This document shows positions 41,679 to 49,336 of a stretch of 55,461 nt of DNA, piece after piece. The notes below the pieces were generated by a model. The model was not told the origin of the DNA. It did no database searches and saw only the letters and a program-made list of their open reading frames with translations. The DNA is from Geodermatophilus saharensis. GTDB taxonomy: Bacteria > Actinomycetota > Actinomycetes > Mycobacteriales > Geodermatophilaceae. Within the stretch, counting starts at the first letter, position 1, and each line of letters opens with the position of its first letter. Location of the stretch: the NCBI RefSeq assembly GCF_900188205.1, contig NZ_FZOH01000007.1, positions 1 through 55,461 of the forward strand, given 5' to 3'. The position numbers were made by a program, and so were the translations under genes.

Positions 41679-41741
41679 GTCTCCCCCAGGACCTCGTCCG
41701 ACGTCCCGGGCAGTCGACCAGCCGGGGTCACTCTCCGTCAT

Positions 41742-41784
41742 CCCCCGGACGGGTCCTCCCTGCCCGGATGCACCCGGTCGGGGG
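41742..41784 (-). terminator. Candidate GC-rich terminator downstream of the lipoprotein hydrolase gene
   Basis: CCCCCGGACGGGT (41742-41754) pairs with ACCCGGTCGGGGG (41772-41784) in 11 of 13 positions around a 17-base loop. It begins 31 bp after the hydrolase stop codon, reading leftwards, and 63 bp before the TagD-like start. There is no T-run, which is usual for actinobacterial terminators. It would isolate the hydrolase-deacetylase-phosphatidyltransferase operon from the TagD-like gene. Confidence 0.5.
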
Positions 41785-41815
41785 ACACGGTGACGCCGCG
41801 TGAGCGCCGGCGGGG

Positions 41816-42655
41816 TCAGCCCGCGGGGTCGGCGAAGAAGGCCAGCACGCCGTCGAGGTCGTAGTGCGACGGGTCGCCGTGCTGGCCGCGGGCCGCCACG
41901 ACCCGCGCGGTCCCGCCGTCGGCGAGGACCTGGCCGGCGCACGCGTCGGCGTTGCGGTCGCGGGCGACGACGGTGTCCTCGTCGGACGCCCACAGCCGCA
42001 CCGGCACGTCGGCGTCCAGCCGCACCGGGGAGAGCCGGGCCAGGGCCGCGTCGACGTCCGCGCCGTGCGCCGCCTCGACCGACCCGGCGAAGGCCCCGTA
42101 CACCGAGCCGAGGTCGCACAGCGGCGCGATCCCGGCGTAGGCGCGCAGCCCCGCGATCCGCCGGCCGGTGACCAGCTGCGCCCCGGCCAGTCCGCCCATG
42201 GACTCGGCCACGAGGAACACCTCGCCGGCGCCGGTCAGCTCCCGGGCCGTGGCGGCCAGCGCGGCGTGGGCGTCGACGCTCGCCGCGCTGCCCCACGCGT
42301 CCCCTCCGGCGTCGGAGGCGGCGACCGCGTAGCCGGCGGCGACGAGGCCCCGGGCGAGGCCGCCGAACGCCTCGTCGTCGGCGAGCGCGCCGAGGTCGGC
42401 GCCGTACCCGTGGGCGTAGACCACCAGCCGGCCGTTGGGCCGCTCCGGCACCAGGACGACGGCGGCCTCGCCGGCCACCTGCAGGGAGTGCGTCCCCGGT
42501 CCGAGCCGCTCGCCGGCCGCCGTGCCGGGGACCGGCGCCGGTGCGGCCGGGCCGGACGCGGTCGCCACCACCCCGGGCGCGCTGCCCGGGGCGCCGGCGG
42601 CGCACCCGCCGAGCAGCAGGGTCACCGCCGCGAGGACGCCCGCCCGCCGGCTCAC
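41816..42655 (-). CDS. Putative lipoprotein alpha/beta hydrolase
   Basis: 279 residues. The GTG at 42655 overlaps the deacetylase stop by 4 bp and gives a short lipoprotein signal: SRRAGVLAAVTLLLGGC, with the lipid cysteine at residue 18. A ~35-residue Ala/Pro/Gly linker follows. The hydrolase fold is indicated by RLVVYAHGYGADLGALA (oxyanion HG), VFLVAESMGGLAGAQL (nucleophile Ser in the ESMGG elbow), VPVRLWASDEDTVV (acid) and VVAARGQHGDPSHYD (histidine). A de-esterifying role on the cell surface, for example deacylation of the polysaccharide, fits the neighbouring carbohydrate deacetylase but is inference. Confidence 0.8.
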   Translation of the reverse strand: MSRRAGVLAAVTLLLGGCAAGAPGSAPGVVATASGPAAPAPVPGTAAGERLGPGTHSLQVAGEAAVVLVPERPNGRLVVYAHGYGADLGALADDEAFGGLARGLVAAGYAVAASDAGGDAWGSAASVDAHAALAATARELTGAGEVFLVAESMGGLAGAQLVTGRRIAGLRAYAGIAPLCDLGSVYGAFAGSVEAAHGADVDAALARLSPVRLDADVPVRLWASDEDTVVARDRNADACAGQVLADGGTARVVAARGQHGDPSHYDLDGVLAFFADPAG

Positions 42656-43425
42656 CGGACGGGCCCGGGGGCCTCCACGCCACGCATGCGCCACGAGTGC
42701 CGGGCGAGCTTGGCCAGCAGCTGCGGTGCGCCGTCGCCGGGCGCCACGTAGAACCGCGGGATCGTGAACCGGTCACCGGGCAGGTAGTCGCCCGTGACGC
42801 AGGCGTGGTCGTAGCCCGCGGCGCGCGCCGCCTCGGCCGCGGCCGCGTCGAACTCCCCCCACGGGTAGGCGAAGCCGGGCACCGGCGCCTGCAGGACCTC
42901 CTCCAGCACGCGGCGGCTCCCGCCGACCTCGTCGGCGAGCACGGCCGGGTCGGCGCCCCGGAGGTGGACGTGGTGCAGCGTGTGGCTGCCGACCTCGTGC
43001 CCGGCGGCGGCCACGGCGCGCACGCCGCCGGCGTCGAGCAGGTCCAGCCGGGGGCCGTCGTCCCACTCGTTGCGGCCGGCCAGCCGGCCGGCGACCACGT
43101 ACACCGTGCCGGTCATCCCGTGGCGGGCGAGCACCGGCGCGGCGTGCTCGAGGAAGTCGGTGTAGCCGTCGTCGAAGGTCAGCCCCACCAGCCCGGCGGC
43201 CGTGCCGCGGTCGTGGGCACGGACCAGCTCGGCGAGGGACACCCCGCGCAGGCCCAGCCGGCGCAGCAGCCGCAGGTGGCGGTCGAGCCGGTGCGGGTGC
43301 ACGCGCACGCGGTGCGGGTCGGGCAGGGCCGAGGGGCTGATCGAGTGGTACATGAGCACGGGCGGGACCCGCAGCCGCTCCCGGCCCTCCGGGGTCTGGG
43401 CACCCCGGGACGACGTCGCGGTCAC
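42652..43425 (-). CDS. Polysaccharide deacetylase (CE4 / NodB-like)
   Basis: 257 residues, GTG start overlapping the upstream stop by 4 bp. NodB domain motifs: LTFDDGYTDFL (residues 82-92, catalytic Asp and metal Asp), HEVGSHTLHHVHL (the H-x-x-x-H metal site) and VPGFAYPWGEFD. Enzymes of this family remove N- or O-acetyl groups from GlcNAc-containing glycans. No signal peptide is clear at the N-terminus, although the RVPPVLMYHSIS opening is typical of exported family members, so localisation is uncertain. It sits in an operon with a CDP-alcohol phosphatidyltransferase and a lipoprotein hydrolase. Confidence 0.92.
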   Translation of the reverse strand: MTATSSRGAQTPEGRERLRVPPVLMYHSISPSALPDPHRVRVHPHRLDRHLRLLRRLGLRGVSLAELVRAHDRGTAAGLVGLTFDDGYTDFLEHAAPVLARHGMTGTVYVVAGRLAGRNEWDDGPRLDLLDAGGVRAVAAAGHEVGSHTLHHVHLRGADPAVLADEVGGSRRVLEEVLQAPVPGFAYPWGEFDAAAAEAARAAGYDHACVTGDYLPGDRFTIPRFYVAPGDGAPQLLAKLARHSWRMRGVEAPGPVR

Positions 43426-44228
43426 CGGGCGCCCAGGCGCGTCATCTCCCGCCGCCAGCGCGGCAGGCCGGCCAGCACGAACGCGGCGGTGCAGACCGCG
43501 AGCAGGCCGTAGGCGGAGAGGAACGCCGGGGCGGAGCCGAGGAGCGCGAACACCAGGCAGAGCACCCCGTAGTCGGTGGGGAGGACGACCAGCGAGCGGA
43601 GGACGCCGGCGCGCCCGGCGCCCGGCGCCGCGCGGGTGGGGGCGCCGTGGGCGCCGCGCAGCGCGTCGTTGAGGAGCATCGCGGAGAAGTAGAGGACGTC
43701 GAAGGCGGCGAACCCGACCGGCACCAGCAGCCAGCCGTCACCGACCTCGCCCTGGCGGAAGAGCCCGACGAGGACGGCGAGGTGGATGCAGACGGTCTTC
43801 GCCGCGTCGACCACGTGGTCCAGCCACTCCCCCGCCGGTGTGCCCCCGCCCCGCAGGCGGGCCAGCTGGCCGTCGGCGGAGTCCAGCGCGTAGCCGAGGG
43901 CCAGCGCCAGGGCGACGAGCACGCCGACCCACCAGGAGTGCGGCGCGAGCGCCACCGTCGCGATGGCGGAGAAGGTGACGACGGCGCTCGTGGCGGTCAC
44001 GGCGTCGGGGGTGAGCCCGCGGTGGAAGGCCAGCGCGGCCAGGACCCGTCCCGCCGGCCGGTTCACGAACCGGCTGTACGCCGGGGCCCCGTGCGCGCCC
44101 TTCTGGGCACCGGCGAGGCGGCGGACCGTGTCGGCCAGCGTCTCGCCGGGAGCCGGACGCGCCGGGGCCCGGGTCGGGATCACGGGCGGCGTGTGCGCGT
44201 CCGCGACCGCCACGTCGTCCTGCAGCAC
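43422..44228 (-). CDS. CDP-alcohol phosphatidyltransferase family protein
   Basis: 268 residues from the GTG at 44228, which has GGAGG five bases before it; frames upstream are low-complexity. The family signature D-G-x-x-A-R-x8-G-x3-D-x3-D is present as DGQLARLRGGGTPAGEWLDH and the following VVDAAK. Around it are six or so membrane helices. It should transfer a phospho-alcohol from, or onto, a CDP-activated substrate with release of CMP. The TagD-like cytidylyltransferase 1.7 kb downstream on the same strand could make the CDP-linked donor. Phospholipid headgroup versus polyol-phosphate transfer cannot be separated from sequence. Confidence 0.9.
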   Translation of the reverse strand: MLQDDVAVADAHTPPVIPTRAPARPAPGETLADTVRRLAGAQKGAHGAPAYSRFVNRPAGRVLAALAFHRGLTPDAVTATSAVVTFSAIATVALAPHSWWVGVLVALALALGYALDSADGQLARLRGGGTPAGEWLDHVVDAAKTVCIHLAVLVGLFRQGEVGDGWLLVPVGFAAFDVLYFSAMLLNDALRGAHGAPTRAAPGAGRAGVLRSLVVLPTDYGVLCLVFALLGSAPAFLSAYGLLAVCTAAFVLAGLPRWRREMTRLGAR

Positions 44229-44444
44229 GGGTCCTCCGGGGGATCGGGCGGTCCGCGGGTGCGGACCGGCCCGCCGAGTCTCGCCGTCGGCGGCTCCGCG
44301 GGAGGGGTCCCGGGGACCGGTCTCATCCGAAGGAGCGGGACCGGCCACCCCCGCCGCGGGAGGCCTCCCCCGGAGGGGTCACGGGACGTGGTGACCACCC
44401 GCGGCCCCCGGCTAGCGTCCGGACGCGACACCGACACGGTCGGG

Positions 44445-45653
44445 ATGCCGCTGTCGCCGGGTGCGACGGCCACCGGCCGACGACACCTGGAGCTCCCCGT
44501 GGGACGACCTCGCACCGGCCGCGTCGTGGCCGTGCACCCGCACGCCGACCTCTACGGCAGCGACCGGATGTTCCTCGAGAGCCTGGCCGCCCTGGGCCCC
44601 GACGTCCTGGCCGTGCTGTCCACCTCCGGCCCGCTGGTCGAGGCGGTGCGGGCCCGCGGGTACGAGGTCCGGGTCGAGGAGTTCCCCGTCCTGCGCAAGG
44701 TCGAGCTGCGCGACCCGCGCCGGGCCGTCGTCTTCGCCGGTCGCTTCCTGCGCTCGGTGGGGACGCTGGCGTCCTGGCTGCGCGCCCAGGGGGCCGACGT
44801 GCTCTACGTCAGCACGGTCACCGCCCCCGAGTGGCTGCTGGCCGGGCGGCTGGCCGGCGTCCGCGTGGTGTGCCACGTGCACGAGAGCATGCCGATGCCG
44901 CGGCCGGCCGCCGCGCTGCTGCTGTCCCCCCTGCTCGCCGCCGACACGGTGGTCGCCAACAGCGGCGACACCGCGGCCTGGATCCGCGCCTCCCTCGGCG
45001 CGCGGGCCGCCCGGCGCACCCGGGTGGTGCACAACGGCGTCCGCGAGCCGGTGGCCCCCGCCGTGCAGCGGGCCCCGGGGCGGCCGCGGAGCCTCGTGGT
45101 CGTCGGCCGGCTGTCGACCATCAAGGGCCAGGACACCGCCGTCCGGGCGACCGCGCTGGTCCGGCAGGCCGGCCACGACGTGACGCTCACCCTCGTCGGT
45201 GACTGCTACCCCGGCTACGAGGCGGTCGAGGACGGCCTGCGCGACCTCGCCGTCCGGGAGGGCGTCGACGACGTCACCGTCTTCACCGGCTTCCAGGACC
45301 CCGCGCCGCACGTCGCCGCCGCCGACGTCGTCCTCGTGCCCTCCCGCGTCGAGTCCTTCGGCCTCGTGGCGGTCGAGGCCCTCCTGCTGGGGCGGCCGGT
45401 CGTCGCCACGCGGATCGGCGGGCTGCCGGAGGTCCTGCGCGACGGCGAGACGGGGCTGCTCGTGCCCGCCGACGACCCGCGGGCGCTCGCCGACGCGGTG
45501 CTGCGTCTGCTGGCCGACCCGCGGCTGGCCGAGGCGCTGGGCGCCGCCGGCCGGGCCGACGCCCGCGCCCGGTTCTCGATGACGGCGTTCACGCAGGCCC
45601 TGGCCGCCGCCGTCCTGCCCGGCCCGGCCCGGACCCTCCCGACCGCCGCGTAG
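44445..45653 (+). CDS. GT-B fold glycosyltransferase (family 4)
   Basis: 402 residues from ATG 44445; a GTG at 44499 with GGAG seven bases upstream is equally plausible and removes 18 non-conserved residues. Motifs: VVAVHPHADLYGSDRMFLES (acceptor loop), VVCHVHESMPMPRP, VVANSGDTAAWIR, VVHNGVREPV, SLVVVGRLSTIKGQDTAV, LVGDCYPGYEAV and VPSRVESFGLVAVEALLLGRPVVAT, the full E-x-F-G-x-x-x-x-E donor box. A retaining transferase. It is a lone plus-strand gene between two minus-strand operons and ends 7 bp before the convergent phosphatase gene. The 216-bp upstream region is shared with the phosphatidyltransferase promoter. Confidence 0.9.
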   Translation: MPLSPGATATGRRHLELPVGRPRTGRVVAVHPHADLYGSDRMFLESLAALGPDVLAVLSTSGPLVEAVRARGYEVRVEEFPVLRKVELRDPRRAVVFAGRFLRSVGTLASWLRAQGADVLYVSTVTAPEWLLAGRLAGVRVVCHVHESMPMPRPAAALLLSPLLAADTVVANSGDTAAWIRASLGARAARRTRVVHNGVREPVAPAVQRAPGRPRSLVVVGRLSTIKGQDTAVRATALVRQAGHDVTLTLVGDCYPGYEAVEDGLRDLAVREGVDDVTVFTGFQDPAPHVAAADVVLVPSRVESFGLVAVEALLLGRPVVATRIGGLPEVLRDGETGLLVPADDPRALADAVLRLLADPRLAEALGAAGRADARARFSMTAFTQALAAAVLPGPARTLPTAA

Positions 45654-45660
45654 GACCCGC

Positions 45661-46257
45661 TCAGCCCAGCGCGCGGGCCAGCCGGTCGACGGCGTCCTCG
45701 ATCACCGCGAAGCTCCGGAGGTACTCCTCCCGGGGACGGCGGTGGGGGTCGGGGACGTCCTCGGGCGTCGCGCCGGGCACGCGGTGCCGGGCCGCGAGCG
45801 CCGGCAGCGCCGCCAGCCGCGCCGCCGCCGACGCGGGCACGTCCTGCGGCCAGCCGGCCGCGGCCACGGCCTCGGCGACGTCGGCCGCGTCGGTCAGCAG
45901 GAACGTGCGGCGCAGGGCCGCCGGGACCAGCTGGACCACCGCGGAGCGGTGCTCGCGGGCCATCGCCAGGACCAGCCCGGCCTGCCGGACGTCGGCCGGG
46001 CGCAGCTCCCGGGCCCCGGAGGGCTCCGCCGGGACGCCGGCGGCTTCCAGCAGCGCGGCCACCTCTGGGTCCACCGGCACGCCGGGGCGGGCGCGGGTGC
46101 CGGCGCTGGTGACCGTGACGCCGGAGCCGGCCAGCCGCCGGGCGAGCAGCCGCTCGGCCGCCGGTGACCGGCAGACGTTGGCGGTGCAGACGGCGAGGAC
46201 GGTGACCCCCGCGGGGTCACCGTCCTCGCCGCGCGGTCGGGACGACAGCACCGTCAC
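45661..46257 (-). CDS. Low-molecular-weight protein-tyrosine phosphatase (Wzb-like)
   Basis: 198 residues. The P-loop VCTANVCRSPAAE has the C-x5-R catalytic loop (Cys24, Arg30), and the general-acid aspartate occurs in EDVPDPHRRPREEY, the D-P motif. The GTG overlaps the stop of the BY-kinase gene by 4 bp. In Wzb/Wzc systems this phosphatase dephosphorylates the C-terminal tyrosines of the kinase, cycling polymer length and export; the coupling here supports that role. The protein is ~40 residues longer than the usual 150, through a 17-residue N-terminal extension and an insert near the middle. Confidence 0.9.
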   Translation of the reverse strand: MTVLSSRPRGEDGDPAGVTVLAVCTANVCRSPAAERLLARRLAGSGVTVTSAGTRARPGVPVDPEVAALLEAAGVPAEPSGARELRPADVRQAGLVLAMAREHRSAVVQLVPAALRRTFLLTDAADVAEAVAAAGWPQDVPASAAARLAALPALAARHRVPGATPEDVPDPHRRPREEYLRSFAVIEDAVDRLARALG

Positions 46258-47738
46258 CAGCGGCCGGACGGCTCGGCGTGCGCGCCGCCGCGCGTGTCCG
46301 CCGGCGCCGTCCCCACCGGGGCGGGCGCGGACCGGGGACCGCGGGTGAGCGGCGCCCGCCAGGAGGAGTCCGCGACCTGCTCGGCCGGCGGGGCGTCGAC
46401 CGCCTCGTAGCCGTAGGTGTCGCGCGCCCGCTGGCGGACGTGGGTGAGCACGACGCCGACCACGCGGACCTCCAGCCGGCGCAGCAGCGCGAGGGACTGG
46501 CCCAGCGCGGGGCGCCGGATCCGGCTGGTGTCGGCGACGACCATCGTCCCGGAGACGATCCGGGCCAGGACGGCGGAGTCGGTGACCGGCAGCAGGGGTG
46601 CTCCGTCGACGACCACGACGTCGTGGGTCCGCTCGAGCCGGGCGAGGACGTCGGCCATCGCCGGCGAGGCCAGCAGCTCGCTCGGGTTGGGCGGCAGCGG
46701 GCCGGTGGTCAGCACCGACAACCCGACGCTGCCCCACTCCTGCAGGACGTCGTCGAGGTCGGCCTGGCCGATCAGCGCGGTGGTCAGGCCCGCGGCGCCC
46801 TCGAGGCCGAGGGTGTCGGCCACGGAGGGCCGGCGGAGGTCGGCGTCGACCAGCGCCACCCGCAGGCCGGCGTCGGCCAGGGCCAGGGCCAGGTTGGCCG
46901 CCACCGTGGACTTGCCCTCGCCGGAGTGCGACGAGGTGACCAGCAGCGACAGCGGCCGGCCCGGGACCGCGGAGAACTGGACGGCGGTGCGCAGGGAGCG
47001 GACGGCCTCGGCCGCGGGGCTGCGCGGCGCGGTGAGGACGACGAGGTCGCGGCGGCCGCCCCGCGCCGGCGGCGTGTCCAGCGCGCCCAGCAGCGGCAGG
47101 TCGGTGACGCGGGCGACGTCCTCGGCGGTGCGCACCCGCGTGTCGGTGAGGTCGCGGGTCAGCCCGGCCGCGGTGCCCAGGGCCAGCCCGGCGATCAGGC
47201 CGACGAGCAGGTTCAGCGTGGTCCGGGGCGCGCTGGGCGCGGTCGGCGCCACCGCCGGCGACACCGTGGTGCCCCGCACCGTCGGGTTCCCGTCGGCGGT
47301 GGCCGGCGCGAGGTCGGCGACGGTCGCCACGAGCTGCTCGGTGACGGCGTTGGTCAGCTCCGCCGCGCGAGCCGGGGAGGTGTCGGTGACGCGCACCTCG
47401 AGGACCACGGTCCCGTCCACCACCTCGGTGGCGACGCGGCCGGCCAGCCGGCGGGCGGTGGTGTCGAGGTCCAGGTCGTCGATGACCGGGTCGAGCACGG
47501 CCGGCGTGCTGGCCAGCATCGCGTAGGAGGCGACCTGGTTCTGCGCGAACGCCGAGCCCTGCACCAGGTCGTCGGCGGACTCCCCGAAGCTCAGGGAGAA
47601 GAAGATGCTGCTGGTGGCCTCGTAGGACTTCGGCGTCGTCAGGGAGAGGGCCCCGGCCACGGCCAGGCCGGCCAGCGCGGCCGCGACGAGCCACCGCCAG
47701 CGGCGGCGCAGCATGTGCAGGAACTCGTGCAGGTTCAT
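46254..47738 (-). CDS. Polysaccharide co-polymerase with fused BY-kinase (Wzc/CapAB-like)
   Basis: 494 residues, ATG with GGGGAGAC upstream. A Wzz-like part begins NLHEFLHMLRRRWRWLV with a transmembrane helix (15-35), an extracytoplasmic domain and a second helix near 175-195 (LNLLVGLIAGLALGTAAG). The cytoplasmic ATPase/kinase has Walker A SHSGEGKST (about residue 270), Walker A' VALVDADLRRP, and DVVVVDGAPLLPVTDS as Walker B. The C-terminus has only two tyrosines (DTYGYEA) and no Tyr-rich cluster. It sets chain length for the Wzy/Wzx encoded divergently at 48-50.8 kb. Phosphatase partner is encoded immediately downstream. Confidence 0.92.
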   Translation of the reverse strand: MNLHEFLHMLRRRWRWLVAAALAGLAVAGALSLTTPKSYEATSSIFFSLSFGESADDLVQGSAFAQNQVASYAMLASTPAVLDPVIDDLDLDTTARRLAGRVATEVVDGTVVLEVRVTDTSPARAAELTNAVTEQLVATVADLAPATADGNPTVRGTTVSPAVAPTAPSAPRTTLNLLVGLIAGLALGTAAGLTRDLTDTRVRTAEDVARVTDLPLLGALDTPPARGGRRDLVVLTAPRSPAAEAVRSLRTAVQFSAVPGRPLSLLVTSSHSGEGKSTVAANLALALADAGLRVALVDADLRRPSVADTLGLEGAAGLTTALIGQADLDDVLQEWGSVGLSVLTTGPLPPNPSELLASPAMADVLARLERTHDVVVVDGAPLLPVTDSAVLARIVSGTMVVADTSRIRRPALGQSLALLRRLEVRVVGVVLTHVRQRARDTYGYEAVDAPPAEQVADSSWRAPLTRGPRSAPAPVGTAPADTRGGAHAEPSGRW

Positions 47739-47748
47739 CAGTCTCCCC

Positions 47749-47762
47749 GTGCGTGCACGCAC
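47749..47762. promoter_or_regulatory. Perfect 14-bp palindrome next to the BY-kinase ribosome site
   Basis: GTGCGTGCACGCAC is its own reverse complement. It lies one base upstream of the GGGGAGAC ribosome site and 10 bp from the ATG of the BY-kinase gene, in the 293-bp region shared with the divergent O-antigen ligase gene. It has the form of a dimeric repressor operator or a small leader hairpin; no regulator gene is adjacent. Confidence 0.45.
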
Positions 47763-48031
47763 CGATCGGACGGGCTCGGCAGCGACGGCCGGCGCCCCGG
47801 TGGGGTGGCCGGCTGCCATCCGAGCGGCAAGTTACCGAGACGGGACCGTGCCCGTACCCCGCGCGGCCCGGGGCTGACCCGAACGGGTAGCCCGGGCCGC
47901 CCGGCCGCCGTACGCGGCCGTCGTCCGGCACCGTGGGTGACCGGCGGGGGGCTGCCGGCGTCCTGCCCCTTCCGGGTGGCAGGCCTCCGGAGGACGCCGG
48001 GAGGGCGCGGATCCGGCCGCAGACTGGCCGC

Positions 48032-49336
48032 GTGACGACGGGGGACGGCGACGAGCGCCGGGGTGGATCCGACCGCGGGGACCGGCACGGTCCGCTGCTG
48101 ACCCGGCCCGGGGCGGTCCTGCTCGCGGTGGTGACGGCGTGGACCGCGGTCCCCTCCCTGGTCGCCGAGCGCAAGGTCACCTGGGCGCTGCTGGCGGTGC
48201 TCCTGGTCGCCGTCGCCGTGGCCCTGTGGCAGCACGCGCGCCGGCTGCGCTGGACCACGCCGGTGACGCTCCTGACGGTGCTGCTGCTGGTGGCCACCGT
48301 GTCCGCGGTCCACCACGCCACGCTCGACGAGCTGGTCGCCGGGACGGCGACGGCGCTGCTGCTCGTCGGCTGCTGCCTGCTCGCGGTGAACTGCGGACCC
48401 GCCGACGTGCGGCTGCTCGCCCGCGGCCTGGTCCTGCTCGCCCTGGCCGAGCTGGCGGTGGCCCTGGGCAGCGCGCACCTGGGCGTGCCCGCACCGTGGG
48501 GCTACCTCGGTACCCCGGGGACGACGTTCGGGGTCAACGACCTGGTCCCGGCGCTGGGCGGCCGGTCCACCGGGACGATGGCCCACCCCATCCCGTTCGG
48601 CACGCTGATGGCCCTGGCGGCCGCACTGTGCCTGACCTCGGTCACCCGCTGGCCGGTGCCCGTCCGGGTGCTCGCCGGCGCGGCGGCCTGCTACGGCCTG
48701 GCCATGTCGGGCAGCCGCAGCGCCGCCCTCGTCCTGTGCCTGGCCACCGTGGTCGCCGTCCTCACGCCGCGGGCGCTGCGGATCGGCGCGACCGCCCGCG
48801 TGGTGGTCGTGCTCGCCCTGGCCGGGGCGGTGCTCGTGCTGCACGACACCCGGCTCCCGGTGGTCGCCAGCCTGGAGGGCACCGGGTCGCTGACGCACCG
48901 GCTGGCCGCGCTGGACGCCGCCGGCCGGCTGCTCGACCGCCCGGTGGAGCAGACCCTGCTCGGCAGCGGGACGGGGTCGCTGGACGACCTGTTCGCCTCC
49001 GGCCTGCTGCAGCTCGACGGCTTCTTCGCCGTCGACAACCAGCTCGTGACCACCTTCGCCCTCGCGGGGCTGGTGGGCCTCGCCGCGCTGCTGGGGCTGG
49101 TCGTCGCCGGCCTGCTGCGCGGCGTCCCCGAGGTGCGCCCGGCGGCCCTCCTGCTCGTCGGCATGGTGATGTCGTTCGACCTGCTGGAGTGGAACGCCAC
49201 GGCGGTGCTCTTCGTCGCCCTCGTGCTGCTCGGCTCGGCCGGCCCCTGGGTTGGGGACCCGGACCAGGAGGCCCCCGCGACGCGCGACGGCGTCCCCGTC
49301 CCGCTCGCCGCACCGGCCGGAACGGTCCGGCCGTGA
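48032..49336 (+). CDS. O-antigen ligase/polymerase-like membrane protein (second Wzy)
   Basis: 434 residues from GTG 48032; upstream in-frame codons encode Arg/Pro-rich noise. About ten transmembrane helices are visible. Polymerase-type features include a large extracytoplasmic loop with GTPGTTFGVNDLVPALGGRS followed by TGTMAHPIPFGTLMA, the SGSRSAALVL helix that recurs in Wzy/O-ligase proteins, and LLGSGTGSLDDLF. It starts a plus-strand operon with a flippase and a glycosyltransferase and is transcribed divergently from the BY-kinase. It probably polymerises a second, separate polysaccharide. Confidence 0.83.
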   Translation: MTTGDGDERRGGSDRGDRHGPLLTRPGAVLLAVVTAWTAVPSLVAERKVTWALLAVLLVAVAVALWQHARRLRWTTPVTLLTVLLLVATVSAVHHATLDELVAGTATALLLVGCCLLAVNCGPADVRLLARGLVLLALAELAVALGSAHLGVPAPWGYLGTPGTTFGVNDLVPALGGRSTGTMAHPIPFGTLMALAAALCLTSVTRWPVPVRVLAGAAACYGLAMSGSRSAALVLCLATVVAVLTPRALRIGATARVVVVLALAGAVLVLHDTRLPVVASLEGTGSLTHRLAALDAAGRLLDRPVEQTLLGSGTGSLDDLFASGLLQLDGFFAVDNQLVTTFALAGLVGLAALLGLVVAGLLRGVPEVRPAALLLVGMVMSFDLLEWNATAVLFVALVLLGSAGPWVGDPDQEAPATRDGVPVPLAAPAGTVRP

